This document shows positions 7,983 through 15,786 of a stretch of DNA of 64,000 nt, piece by piece; position 1 is the first letter of the stretch, and every line of letters begins with the position of its first letter. The translations under genes were made by a program, and so were the position numbers. The stretch spans positions 1,488,001-1,552,000 of the forward strand of contig NZ_JACIET010000002.1 of the NCBI RefSeq assembly GCF_014197015.1, read 5' to 3'. The notes beneath the pieces were generated by a model. It saw only the letters and a list, made by a program, of their open reading frames with translations. It searched no databases and was not told the origin of the DNA. Source of the stretch: Niveibacterium umoris. GTDB taxonomy: Bacteria; Pseudomonadota; Gammaproteobacteria; Burkholderiales; Rhodocyclaceae.

Positions 7983-9908
7983 ATGCAGGGGTTCAAGCAC
8001 TGGCAACTTCAACGCGACGCCGACGGACTGGCCTGGGCTACGCTCGACGCCGCCGACGGCTCGGCCAACACACTGGGTCGCGAAGTGATGGAAGAGCTGG
8101 GGGGCCTGCTTGATCAGCTCGACCGCGAACCGCCCAAGGGGCTGGTGATCCGCTCGGGCAAGGCCGCCGGCTTCATTGCCGGCGCCAACATCGAAGAGTT
8201 CACCAAGATCGCGACCGTTGACGACGCCAAGGTGCTGGTCAAGCGCGGCTGGGATCTGTTCAATCGCCTCGCTGCAGTCAAGTACCCGACCTTGGCACTG
8301 GTGCGCGGTCACTGCATGGGCGGCGGCCTTGAACTTGCGCTGGCGTGCCGCTATCGCGTGGCGGTGGATGAGCCGGGGACCAAGATGGCGTTGCCGGAGG
8401 TCATGCTCGGCATCGTACCGGGCTGGGGCGGCATGCTCCGCCTGCCCGAAGTCGTCGGCCCGGCTGCTGCGATGGACATGATGCTGACCGGCAAGAACAT
8501 CGATGCCAAGCGCGCCAGGAAGATGGGGCTGGCTGATGAATGCGTGCCGCCACGGGTGATGGAAAACACCGCGCGCATGGTGGTTCTGTCTGCCCGCCCG
8601 CGCCGCGAACTGCCCTTCATGCAGAAGCTGATGTTGGGCCCGCTCAAGGGCATCGTCGCCAATGGCGCGAAGAAGCAGGTGGCCAAGCGTGCGCGACCGG
8701 AGCACTACCCCGCGCCTTACGCGATCATCGACATCTGGTCGAAGTTCGGTGGCAACGCACTGGCCGTGCCGGCCAATGATCCGGCCTCGCTGGAGTCGGT
8801 GTTTGGCTCCGCGACGGCGAAGAACCTGATCCGCGTCTTCTTCCTGCAGGACCGCCTGAAGGCCTTCGGCAAGGATTCCGATTTCGCGCCCAAGCATGTG
8901 CATGTGATCGGCGCTGGCGTGATGGGCGGCGACATTGCGGCGGTCTGCGCGGCCAAGGGCATGACGGTGACGCTGCAGGACCAGTCGGTGGAGCGCATCG
9001 CGCCGGCAATCAAGCGTGCCGCCGAGTTCTACGCCAAACGTTACCGCGGTGACAAGAAGCAGGTGCGCTTCGCGCTCGACCGCCTGATCGCCGATCCGCA
9101 GGGCGCCGGTGTGGCGCAGGCCGACGTGATCATCGAGGCGATCTTCGAGAATCTCGAGGTCAAGCAGAAGGTGTTCGCCGACGTCGAAGCACGCGCCAAA
9201 CCCGACGCGGTGATCGCCACCAACACCTCGTCGCTGAAGCTCGAAGACATTGCCGCGACGTTCAGGAACCCGTCGCGCCTGGTGGGTATCCACTTCTTCA
9301 ACCCGGTGCCGAAGATGCCTTTGGTAGAAGTCGTCACCGCCGAGAACTCCGATGCCGACGCTGCGAAGAAGGCCGCTGCCTTCGTGCGCAAGATCGACAA
9401 ACTGCCGCTGCCGGTGAAGAGCGCCCCGGGCTTCCTCGTCAATGCCGTGCTTGGCCCGTACCTGCTGGAGGCGATGCGTTGCGTGGACGAGGGCATTGCG
9501 CCGGAAGCGGTCGATGCGGCCGCACTCGCCTTTGGCATGCCGATGGGACCGATCGAACTGGCCGACACGGTGGGCCTGGATATCGCGATGGCGGCGGGCA
9601 AGGGCTTGACTGGTGCGGCCGAGCCGCCGAAGAAACTCGCCGAACTGATGGCCGCTGGCAACCTCGGCAAGAAGTCTGGCAAGGGTTTCTATACCTGGGT
9701 GAATGGCAAGCCGCAGAAGTCTCAGGCCAGCGCACCAAGCGGGCTTGCCGATCGCCTGGTGAAGCCATTGCTTGATGCGACGCAGCGCTGCGTCAATCAG
9801 GGGGTTGTCGGCGACGCTGATCTGGCCGATGCTGGCGTGATCTTTGGAACCGGCTTTGCACCGTTCCGCGGGGGGCCGATGAACTACCTGAAGAACAAGG
9901 CAGCCTGA
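7983..9908 (+). CDS. Fatty-acid oxidation enzyme: enoyl-CoA hydratase / 3-hydroxyacyl-CoA dehydrogenase fusion
   Basis: A bifunctional protein of 641 residues with the FadB/FadJ domain order. The crotonase domain (about 1-190) has both catalytic glutamates in place (GGGLE and ALPEV). An NAD-binding dehydrogenase domain starts at HVIGAGVMGGD (about 302). The catalytic His is in GIHFFNPVPKMP, and two C-terminal dehydrogenase repeats follow. It hydrates enoyl-CoA and oxidises L-3-hydroxyacyl-CoA. At 641 residues it is shorter than E. coli FadB/FadJ (about 715-730), mainly in the linker after the hydratase. SD AGAGGA precedes ATG 7983. A thioesterase gene follows 8 bp downstream. Confidence 0.88.
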   Translation: MQGFKHWQLQRDADGLAWATLDAADGSANTLGREVMEELGGLLDQLDREPPKGLVIRSGKAAGFIAGANIEEFTKIATVDDAKVLVKRGWDLFNRLAAVKYPTLALVRGHCMGGGLELALACRYRVAVDEPGTKMALPEVMLGIVPGWGGMLRLPEVVGPAAAMDMMLTGKNIDAKRARKMGLADECVPPRVMENTARMVVLSARPRRELPFMQKLMLGPLKGIVANGAKKQVAKRARPEHYPAPYAIIDIWSKFGGNALAVPANDPASLESVFGSATAKNLIRVFFLQDRLKAFGKDSDFAPKHVHVIGAGVMGGDIAAVCAAKGMTVTLQDQSVERIAPAIKRAAEFYAKRYRGDKKQVRFALDRLIADPQGAGVAQADVIIEAIFENLEVKQKVFADVEARAKPDAVIATNTSSLKLEDIAATFRNPSRLVGIHFFNPVPKMPLVEVVTAENSDADAAKKAAAFVRKIDKLPLPVKSAPGFLVNAVLGPYLLEAMRCVDEGIAPEAVDAAALAFGMPMGPIELADTVGLDIAMAAGKGLTGAAEPPKKLAELMAAGNLGKKSGKGFYTWVNGKPQKSQASAPSGLADRLVKPLLDATQRCVNQGVVGDADLADAGVIFGTGFAPFRGGPMNYLKNKAA

Positions 9909-9916
9909 TACCGCAT

Positions 9917-10321
9917 ATGGGGGACGATTTCTCGCCACTCGCATCCGACGTGCAGCCTGCGCTGCGCATCATCCCCATGCCGAAGGACGTCAACTGGAAT
10001 GGCGACGTCTTCGGCGGCTGGCTGATGTCGCACGTTGACTTGGCCGGCTCTGTGCCGGCAGTCAAGCGCGCCCGCGGCCGTGTCGCGACCGTTGCGGTGA
10101 ACTCTTTCATCTTCAAGCAACCTGTGAGTGTCGGCGACCTGCTCAGCTTCTATGCTGATGTTGTGAAGGTGGGCCGCACGTCGATTACCGTTGACGTGCA
10201 TGTATTTGCGGAGCGCAATCCCAAGCATCCGGAAGTGGTCAAGGTCACCGAGGCGCAACTGACCTACGTAGCAATTGATAGTCAGGGCAACAAGCGGGAG
10301 ATCCCTGCCGAATCGCCCTGA
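9917..10321 (+). CDS. Acyl-CoA thioesterase, YciA/hot-dog family
   Basis: 134 residues, the size of a single hot-dog domain. The N-terminal part contains NWNGDVFGGWLMSHVDLAG, the conserved YciA-type active-site segment with the Asp and the GGW loop. A later FKQPVSVGDLLSFYADV strand pair is also typical. The family hydrolyses acyl-CoA to free acid and CoA, usually as a hexamer in the cytosol. It lies 8 bp after the hydratase/dehydrogenase gene, so the two are probably co-transcribed, and it could relieve acyl-CoA build-up during beta-oxidation. Chain-length preference cannot be read. Confidence 0.82.
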   Translation: MGDDFSPLASDVQPALRIIPMPKDVNWNGDVFGGWLMSHVDLAGSVPAVKRARGRVATVAVNSFIFKQPVSVGDLLSFYADVVKVGRTSITVDVHVFAERNPKHPEVVKVTEAQLTYVAIDSQGNKREIPAESP

Positions 10322-10322
10322 A

Positions 10323-10356
10323 TGCAATAAACACCGCATTAAGCTGGTGCAATAAA
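10323..10356 (+). repeat. Direct repeat TGCAATAAA x2 upstream of fadL
   Basis: TGCAATAAA occurs at 10323-10331 and again at 10348-10356, 25 bp apart, within the 56-bp gap before fadL. This AT-rich pair stands out from its surroundings. It may be a regulatory site or contain the fadL -10 region. No regulator can be named. Confidence 0.4.
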
Positions 10357-10377
10357 AACCTGAGAGGAGAAGAAACG

Positions 10378-11775
10378 ATGAAGAAGACCCAATTGGCGCA
10401 GTTGATTGCCGGCATCGTTGGCGTGACTGCAGCGACGGGTGCATTCGCGAGCGGCTTCCAGTTGCTCGAACAAAGCGGGCAGGGCGTCGGCAACGGTTTT
10501 GCGGGTTCCGCCGCGTCCGGCGAAGATGCCAGCACTGCATTCTTCAATCCGGCAGTCATGCCGTTCATGGACAAGCGCACGCAAATCACCTTCGGCCTCG
10601 ACATGGTCAAGCCGACCGCCAAGTTCGTCGACGAAGGCAGCACCGCGCCACGCTTCATCTCGGCGGGCAAGCTCGGTGGCGATGGGGGCGACGCCGGCAG
10701 CTGGAACGCCGTGCCGGCAACCCACATGACTTTCGGGCTTAACAAGGATCTCTCGCTCGGCATCAGCCTTGGGGCGCCTTTCGGCCTCAAGACCGATTAC
10801 GAAGACAGCTGGCGTGGCCGCTTCCACGCCGACAAGTCCGATCTGAAAATGATCGCGCTGAGCCCGTCGATCGCCTACAAGTTCACCGACACCTTCTCCG
10901 CTTCGATCGGCGCGGTGTATCAGCACTTCGAAGCTGAACTCACGCAGGCGGTGAACTTTGGCGGCGTTGTGTGCGACGTGGCCGGTGCCTCGCTGTGCCC
11001 GCTGCTCACAGGTCTGGGCACCCTCAACGACAAGGAAGGCTTCTCGCAGGTCAAGGGCAAGTCCGATGACTGGGGCTACCAGCTTGGTTTTGCCTTCCAG
11101 CCTTCGCCGAGCACCCGCATCGGTTTGGCCTATCGTTCTGCGGTGAGCCACCACCTGACCGGCGATGTGCATATCACCCGCCCGACCTTCGGCATCGCCT
11201 TGATCGATACAGGGCTGGCGCAGCGTGCGTCTGATGGCCCGGTCAGCGTGGATGTGAAGATCCCGGATACGTTCATCGTGTCTGCGTTCCAGAAGCTCGA
11301 CGACAAATGGACGCTGCAGGGCGACATCTCCCGGACCGGCTGGTCATCGATCAAGACGCTGGACATCTATCGCAACGATGGCAGCCTGTTGTCGAGCAGC
11401 TACTACAACTGGCGTGATACCTGGCGTGTTGCGGTCGGCGGCTCGTACCAGTTCGATGCGAGCTGGAAGTTCCGCGCTGGCGTGGCCTACGATCAGACCC
11501 CGGTGCAGGCGGAATTCCGTACGCCACGTCTGCCTGACAGCAACCGGACGTGGGTGTCTTTCGGCGCCAACTACCGCATGTCGGAAGCGGTGTCGTTCGA
11601 TCTGGGCTACAGCCACCTGTTCATGAGTTCGTCCTCATTGAACGACGCGAGCTATCACGCCGAGTACAACCCGGGCGGCATCAACACCACCGCGCCGCTG
11701 AACAACGGCGTGCTGAAGGGCCATTACGACGGCTCGGTCGATATCATCGGCATGCAGGTCAACTACGCGTTCTGA
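10378..11775 (+). CDS. fadL: Long-chain fatty acid outer-membrane transporter FadL
   Basis: 465 residues with a Sec signal peptide ending at AFA (about residue 24). The mature N-terminus SGFQLLEQSGQGVGNGFAG is the FadL/OmpP1/TodX hatch motif. The body alternates as expected for a 14-strand barrel and ends in a terminal aromatic residue (NYAF), as outer-membrane proteins require for BAM recognition. It imports long-chain fatty acids or other hydrophobic compounds through a lateral opening. A good SD (GAGAGGAG) precedes ATG 10378. Its placement between beta-oxidation genes supports fatty acids as substrate, although some relatives carry aromatics. Confidence 0.92.
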   Translation: MKKTQLAQLIAGIVGVTAATGAFASGFQLLEQSGQGVGNGFAGSAASGEDASTAFFNPAVMPFMDKRTQITFGLDMVKPTAKFVDEGSTAPRFISAGKLGGDGGDAGSWNAVPATHMTFGLNKDLSLGISLGAPFGLKTDYEDSWRGRFHADKSDLKMIALSPSIAYKFTDTFSASIGAVYQHFEAELTQAVNFGGVVCDVAGASLCPLLTGLGTLNDKEGFSQVKGKSDDWGYQLGFAFQPSPSTRIGLAYRSAVSHHLTGDVHITRPTFGIALIDTGLAQRASDGPVSVDVKIPDTFIVSAFQKLDDKWTLQGDISRTGWSSIKTLDIYRNDGSLLSSSYYNWRDTWRVAVGGSYQFDASWKFRAGVAYDQTPVQAEFRTPRLPDSNRTWVSFGANYRMSEAVSFDLGYSHLFMSSSSLNDASYHAEYNPGGINTTAPLNNGVLKGHYDGSVDIIGMQVNYAF

Positions 11776-11803
11776 TGGTTGGCGCACGTTGACGCAGTAG
11801 TCA

Positions 11804-11829
11804 CGCGGGGCTGCGGTCGCAGCCCCGCG
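11804..11829 (+). terminator. Strong hairpin after fadL, probable transcription end
   Basis: CGCGGGGCTGCG (11804-11815) pairs perfectly with CGCAGCCCCGCG (11818-11829) around a 2-nt loop. It lies 29 nt after the fadL stop. There is no T run, so it may be a weak or Rho-assisted terminator or an mRNA 3'-end stabiliser. Confidence 0.5.
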
Positions 11830-12005
11830 AAACCTTCCGGCGCGTGATGCGTCGGAAATGCGATGAGGTGGGGGCCACGTCGCATGCAGGTAACACAGGA
11901 TCTTCAGGCTTGCCGGCGCAAGGGGGCATTCATCCGTGCCGGGGCCAATCAACGGGCAGCGAGCGGGCCGCATTGGTGCGGTCATGTCATGAAAAGGCGC
12001 TTGCG

Positions 12006-12043
12006 CCATACGCATCCGTATGGTGGAATGGCTGTCATGACAG
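12006..12043 (+). promoter_or_regulatory. Two adjacent palindromes, candidate operators for the fadN-like/fadA operon
   Basis: CCATACG-CATC-CGTATGG (12006-12023) and the perfect CTGTCATGACAG (12032-12043) lie 49-86 bp before the GTG start of the multifunctional enzyme. Neither matches the AAAC-N4-GTTT core seen at the psrA-like promoter, so a different regulator may act here. Confidence 0.4.
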
Positions 12044-12091
12044 GGTCGATCGGGGAGGTCGGCAAACTGTCCAACAGCAAGGAGTCTTAGC

Positions 12092-14476
12092 GTGAGTAAC
12101 TTCATCATCCGCAAGGTTGCGGTGCTCGGCGCGGGGGTCATGGGGGCGCAGATCGCGGCGCACTGTGCAAACGCCGAAGTACCCGTCGTCCTGTTTGATC
12201 TTCCGGCCAAGGAAGGCGACCCCAACGGCATCGTCAAGCGCGCGCTCGACGGGCTCAAGAAGCTCGAACCGAGCCCGCTCGCCACCGCCGACCGCGTGCA
12301 GTACATCGAAGCGGCCAACTACGACCAGCACATCGCCAAGCTCGCCGAGTGCGACCTCATCATCGAAGCCATCGCCGAGCGCATGGAGTGGAAGCTGGAC
12401 CTGTACGCCAAGGTCGCACCGCACATCCGCCCCGACGCGATCTTCGCCACCAACACCTCGGGCCTGTCGATCAACAAGCTCGCCGAGGGTTGCCCGGATT
12501 CGCTGCGCCCGCGCTTCTGCGGCGTGCACTTCTTCAACCCGCCGCGCTACATGTCGCTGGTGGAGTTGATCCCCTGCAAGGGCACCGACGCCCCGCTGCT
12601 GGACAACCTCGAAGCCTTCCTCACGACCACCCTGGGCAAGAGCGTCGTTCGCGCGATCGATACGCCGAACTTCGTCGCCAACCGCGTGGGCGTGTTCTCG
12701 ATCCTCGCCGTCATGCACCACACGCAGCGCATGGGTCTGGGCTTTGACGAGGTCGATGCGCTGACCGGCCCGCTGATCGGTCGCCCGAAGTCCGCCACCT
12801 ACCGCACGGCCGACGTCGTGGGTCTGGACACCATGGCGCACGTCATCAAGACGATGACCGACAACCTGCCGAACGACCCCTGGGCGCAGTACTACGCCGC
12901 GCCGCAGTGGCTGCAGGCGCTGATCGCCAAGGGCGCGCTGGGCCAGAAGACCAAGGCGGGCATCTTCCGCAAGCAGGGCAAGCAGATCCAGGTGCTGGAT
13001 CTGGCCGCGCAGGATTATCGTGACTCGACCGGCAAGCCGGCCGACGAAGTGGTCGCGATCCTGAAGAACCGGAACCCGGCCGAGAAGTTCGCGCAGCTGC
13101 GTGCCTCGGCGCACCCGCAGGCGCAGTTCCTGTGGGCGATCTTCCGCGACATCTTCCACTACGTCGCGGTGCATCTGGAAACCATCGCCAACAACGCGCG
13201 CGACATCGACTTCGCGATGCGCTGGGGCTTCGGCTGGCAGCAAGGCCCTTTCGAGACCTGGCAGGCCGCGGGCTGGAAGGCGATCGCCGACGCCATCGCT
13301 GCCGACATCGCCGAAGGCAAGGCCATGGCCAGCGCGCCGCTGCCGGCCTGGGTGTTCGAACGCGAAGGCGTGCATGAAGCCGCCGGCTCGTATTCCTCGT
13401 CTGCCAAGGCGATCCAGGGCCGCTCCATGCTGCCGGTGTACAGCCGCCAGCTCTTCCCCGAGCGCGTCTTCGGTGAGGCCGAAGAGCGCGGCACGACGAT
13501 CTGGGAATCGGAAGGCGTGCGCATGTGGACCACGGGTGACGAGGACGGCAAGCGCGTCCCCGTCCTTTCGTTCAAGTCCAAGATGTGCGCGGTTGGTGCT
13601 GACGTGCTCGACGGCGTGCAGGAAGCGATCAAGCGCGCCGAGCGCGACTACGACGGCCTCGTGATCTGGCAACCCAAGCCCCCGTTCTCGGTGGGTGCCA
13701 ACCTGCAGCAGATCAAGCCGGTGCTCGAAGCGGGCGACTTCGCCACGCTCGAACAGGTGGTCGCCAACTTCCAGGCCACCTCCATGGCGATCAAGTACGC
13801 CAAGGTGCCTGTGATCACCGCGGTGGCCGGCATGGCGCTGGGCGGTGGCTGCGAGTTCGTGATGCACTCGCCGCGTGCCGTGGTGGCGCTGGAGAGCTAC
13901 ATCGGCCTCGTCGAAGCTGGTGTCGGCCTGATCCCGGCTGGCGGCGGCTGCAAGGAGTTCGCGATCCGCGCCGCGCAAGCGACCGCTCGCACTGCGACCA
14001 ACGACCTGATGCTGATCCTGCAGCCGGTGTTCATGGCGATTGCGATGGCCAATGTCAGCAAGAGCGCGAAGAACGCGAAGGAGCTGGGCCTGTTGAAGCA
14101 GGACGATGTGGTGGTGTTCAACGCCAACGAAATCCTGCATGTGGCGCGCAAGAACGCGCTGGCGATGTACGAATCGGCATGGCGCCCGGCGCTGTCGCCG
14201 GCCGGCATTCCGGTCGCCGGCCGCAACGGCATCGCCACGCTCGAGATGATGCTGGTGAACATGGTCGAGGGCGGCATGATCAGCCCGCACGACTACAAGG
14301 TCGCCCGCTCGGCCGCTGTCGCCCTGTGCGGTGGCGAGATCGAGTCCGGCTCGCTGGTCTCCGAAAAGTGGCTGCTCGACGTCGAGCGCGCCCAGTTCGT
14401 CGACCTGCTCAAGACCGAGAAGACCCAGCAGCGCATCGCGCACATGCTCGAAACCGGCAAGCCGCTCCGTAACTGA
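12092..14476 (+). CDS. 3-hydroxyacyl-CoA dehydrogenase / enoyl-CoA hydratase fusion, FadN-type
   Basis: 794 residues with the reverse domain order to FadB. The NAD-binding domain comes first (VAVLGAGVMGAQIAAH, residues about 10-25), the catalytic His lies in GVHFFNPPRYMS, and the dehydrogenase C-terminal repeats run to about 400. A crotonase domain occupies roughly 480-690, with both catalytic glutamates present (GGGCE and GLVEA). Length and order match Bacillus FadN (about 790 residues). The start is GTG 12092, with AAGGAG at 12079-12084 in front. It is followed 23 bp later by fadA, the usual partner of this enzyme type, and would catalyse hydration and oxidation in beta-oxidation. Confidence 0.9.
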   Translation: MSNFIIRKVAVLGAGVMGAQIAAHCANAEVPVVLFDLPAKEGDPNGIVKRALDGLKKLEPSPLATADRVQYIEAANYDQHIAKLAECDLIIEAIAERMEWKLDLYAKVAPHIRPDAIFATNTSGLSINKLAEGCPDSLRPRFCGVHFFNPPRYMSLVELIPCKGTDAPLLDNLEAFLTTTLGKSVVRAIDTPNFVANRVGVFSILAVMHHTQRMGLGFDEVDALTGPLIGRPKSATYRTADVVGLDTMAHVIKTMTDNLPNDPWAQYYAAPQWLQALIAKGALGQKTKAGIFRKQGKQIQVLDLAAQDYRDSTGKPADEVVAILKNRNPAEKFAQLRASAHPQAQFLWAIFRDIFHYVAVHLETIANNARDIDFAMRWGFGWQQGPFETWQAAGWKAIADAIAADIAEGKAMASAPLPAWVFEREGVHEAAGSYSSSAKAIQGRSMLPVYSRQLFPERVFGEAEERGTTIWESEGVRMWTTGDEDGKRVPVLSFKSKMCAVGADVLDGVQEAIKRAERDYDGLVIWQPKPPFSVGANLQQIKPVLEAGDFATLEQVVANFQATSMAIKYAKVPVITAVAGMALGGGCEFVMHSPRAVVALESYIGLVEAGVGLIPAGGGCKEFAIRAAQATARTATNDLMLILQPVFMAIAMANVSKSAKNAKELGLLKQDDVVVFNANEILHVARKNALAMYESAWRPALSPAGIPVAGRNGIATLEMMLVNMVEGGMISPHDYKVARSAAVALCGGEIESGSLVSEKWLLDVERAQFVDLLKTEKTQQRIAHMLETGKPLRN

Positions 14477-14499
14477 ACGGCTGGCTCAGGAGAAAAGAT

Positions 14500-15702
14500 A
14501 TGACCCGTCAGATTCAGGACGTTTACATCGTTGCCGCCACCCGTACGCCGGTGGCCAAGCGCCGCGGCGCCTTCAAGAACGTGCGCCCCGACGACATGCT
14601 GGCCCATGTGCTGTCCGCTGTCGTGAAGCAGGTCCCCGCCTTCGATCTCAACGAGATCGGCGACGTGGTGGTCGGCTGCGCGATGCCGGAAGCCGAGCAG
14701 GGCATGAACGTGGCCCGCATCGGCACGCTGCTCGCCGGCTTCCCCAACACCGTGCCCGCCATCACCATCAACCGCTTCTGTTCCTCCGGCGTCAATGCCG
14801 TGGCGGATGCGGCGATGAAGATCATGATCGGCGAATGCGACATCGCCATCGGTGCCGGCACCGAATCGATGACCGTGATGCCGCAGATGATGGGCAACAA
14901 GGTCTCGATCAACCCGGTGGCCTTCGCCAGCACCGACGAGAACCGCGCCATCGCATTCGGCATGGGCCTCACCGCCGAGAAGGTGGCGCAGAAATACGGC
15001 GTGTCGCGCGATGACCAGGACGCTTTTGCCGTGGCCTCGCACCAGAAGGCCTGCGCCGCGATCGCCGCCGGCAAGTTCAAGGACGAGATCACGCCCTACC
15101 TAGTGCGTGAGCATCTGCCGGACTTCAAGAGCGGCGCCATCAAGGTCGTCGAGCGCCTGTTCGAGAACGACGAAGGTCCGCGCCCGGATTCCTCGCTCGA
15201 AGGCCTCGCCAAGCTCAAGACCGTGTTTGCCGCGCGCGGCTCGGTCACCGCCGGCAACAGTTCGCAGATGTCGGACGGCGCCGGTGCGGTGCTGCTGATG
15301 TCCGAAGCCGCCGTGAAGCGCACCGGCGCCAAGCCGATCGCGCGCTTCCGCGGTTTTTCGGTCGCCGGCGTGCCGCCGGAAATCATGGGCATCGGCCCGA
15401 TCGCTGCGATCCCGAAGGTGCTCAAGCACGCTGGCGCGGCGCAGGGTGATGTCGACTGGTGGGAACTCAACGAAGCCTTCGCCGCACAGGCGCTGGCGGT
15501 GATCCGCGACCTGGGCATCGACCCGGGCAAGGTGAACCCGCTCGGCGGCGCCATCGCGCTGGGTCACCCGCTCGGTGCCACCGGCGCGATCCGCGTCGCG
15601 ACGCTGATGTCGGCGATGAAGCGCGGTGAGGCCAAGCTCGGCATGGTGACGATGTGCATCGGCACCGGCATGGGCGCGGCGGGGTTGTTCGAAGCCGTCT
15701 GA
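14500..15702 (+). CDS. fadA: Acetyl-CoA C-acyltransferase FadA (3-ketoacyl-CoA thiolase)
   Basis: A thiolase of 400 residues. The nucleophile is Cys94 in NRFCSSGVNA. NEAFAAQ lies in the middle, GHPLGATGA carries the catalytic His, and the second catalytic Cys386 is in TMCIGTGMGAA. It cleaves 3-ketoacyl-CoA with CoA, finishing each beta-oxidation round. SD AGGAG precedes ATG 14500. It pairs with the FadN-type enzyme upstream in a two-gene operon ended by a clear terminator. It differs from the 427-residue thiolase at 5581 in lacking the long charged insertion. Confidence 0.92.
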   Translation: MTRQIQDVYIVAATRTPVAKRRGAFKNVRPDDMLAHVLSAVVKQVPAFDLNEIGDVVVGCAMPEAEQGMNVARIGTLLAGFPNTVPAITINRFCSSGVNAVADAAMKIMIGECDIAIGAGTESMTVMPQMMGNKVSINPVAFASTDENRAIAFGMGLTAEKVAQKYGVSRDDQDAFAVASHQKACAAIAAGKFKDEITPYLVREHLPDFKSGAIKVVERLFENDEGPRPDSSLEGLAKLKTVFAARGSVTAGNSSQMSDGAGAVLLMSEAAVKRTGAKPIARFRGFSVAGVPPEIMGIGPIAAIPKVLKHAGAAQGDVDWWELNEAFAAQALAVIRDLGIDPGKVNPLGGAIALGHPLGATGAIRVATLMSAMKRGEAKLGMVTMCIGTGMGAAGLFEAV

Positions 15703-15742
15703 TCTGGAAGAGCGAGGGCGCCTTTGGCGCCTTCCCAAAACA

Positions 15743-15769
15743 AAAAGCCCGCGCAGTGCGCGGGCTTTT
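15743..15769. terminator. Bidirectional terminator between fadA and a convergent lipoprotein gene
   Basis: GCCCGCGC (15747-15754), loop AGT, GCGCGGGC (15758-15765), flanked by a run of A on the left and TTTT on the right. It can therefore terminate both fadA (+) and the lipoprotein gene (-), whose stop lies at 15787. A second GC-rich hairpin (GGCGCC-TTT-GGCGCC) lies just upstream, near 15719-15733. Confidence 0.88.
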
Positions 15770-15786
15770 CATTGGCGTATCACCTG

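Larger units (their letters stand above)
11776..12091. other. 316-bp intergenic region with a hairpin and two palindromes
   Basis: No convincing gene is present. It holds a perfect 12-bp-stem hairpin (11804-11829), a palindrome CCATACG-CATC-CGTATGG (12006-12023) and a 12-bp palindrome CTGTCATGACAG (12032-12043). Short open frames start at 11844 and 11863, but both lack a ribosome-binding site and coding character. The promoter for the downstream fadN-like/fadA pair must lie here. Confidence 0.6.

Noticed and set aside
7860-9944. 694-residue minus-strand open frame opposite the hydratase/dehydrogenase gene
   Set aside because: Antisense shadow with no recognisable domain; the plus strand encodes a complete bifunctional enzyme.
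11844-12095. Short open frames in the fadL-fadN-like gap
   Set aside because: No ribosome-binding site, no recognisable domain, and they overlap the palindromes and the SD of the downstream gene.
12035-14443. Very long minus-strand open frame opposite the FadN-like gene
   Set aside because: It is an antisense shadow of a high-GC gene with strong codon bias. The plus-strand product has complete catalytic motifs; the minus-strand product has none and is rich in Arg/His/Asp.
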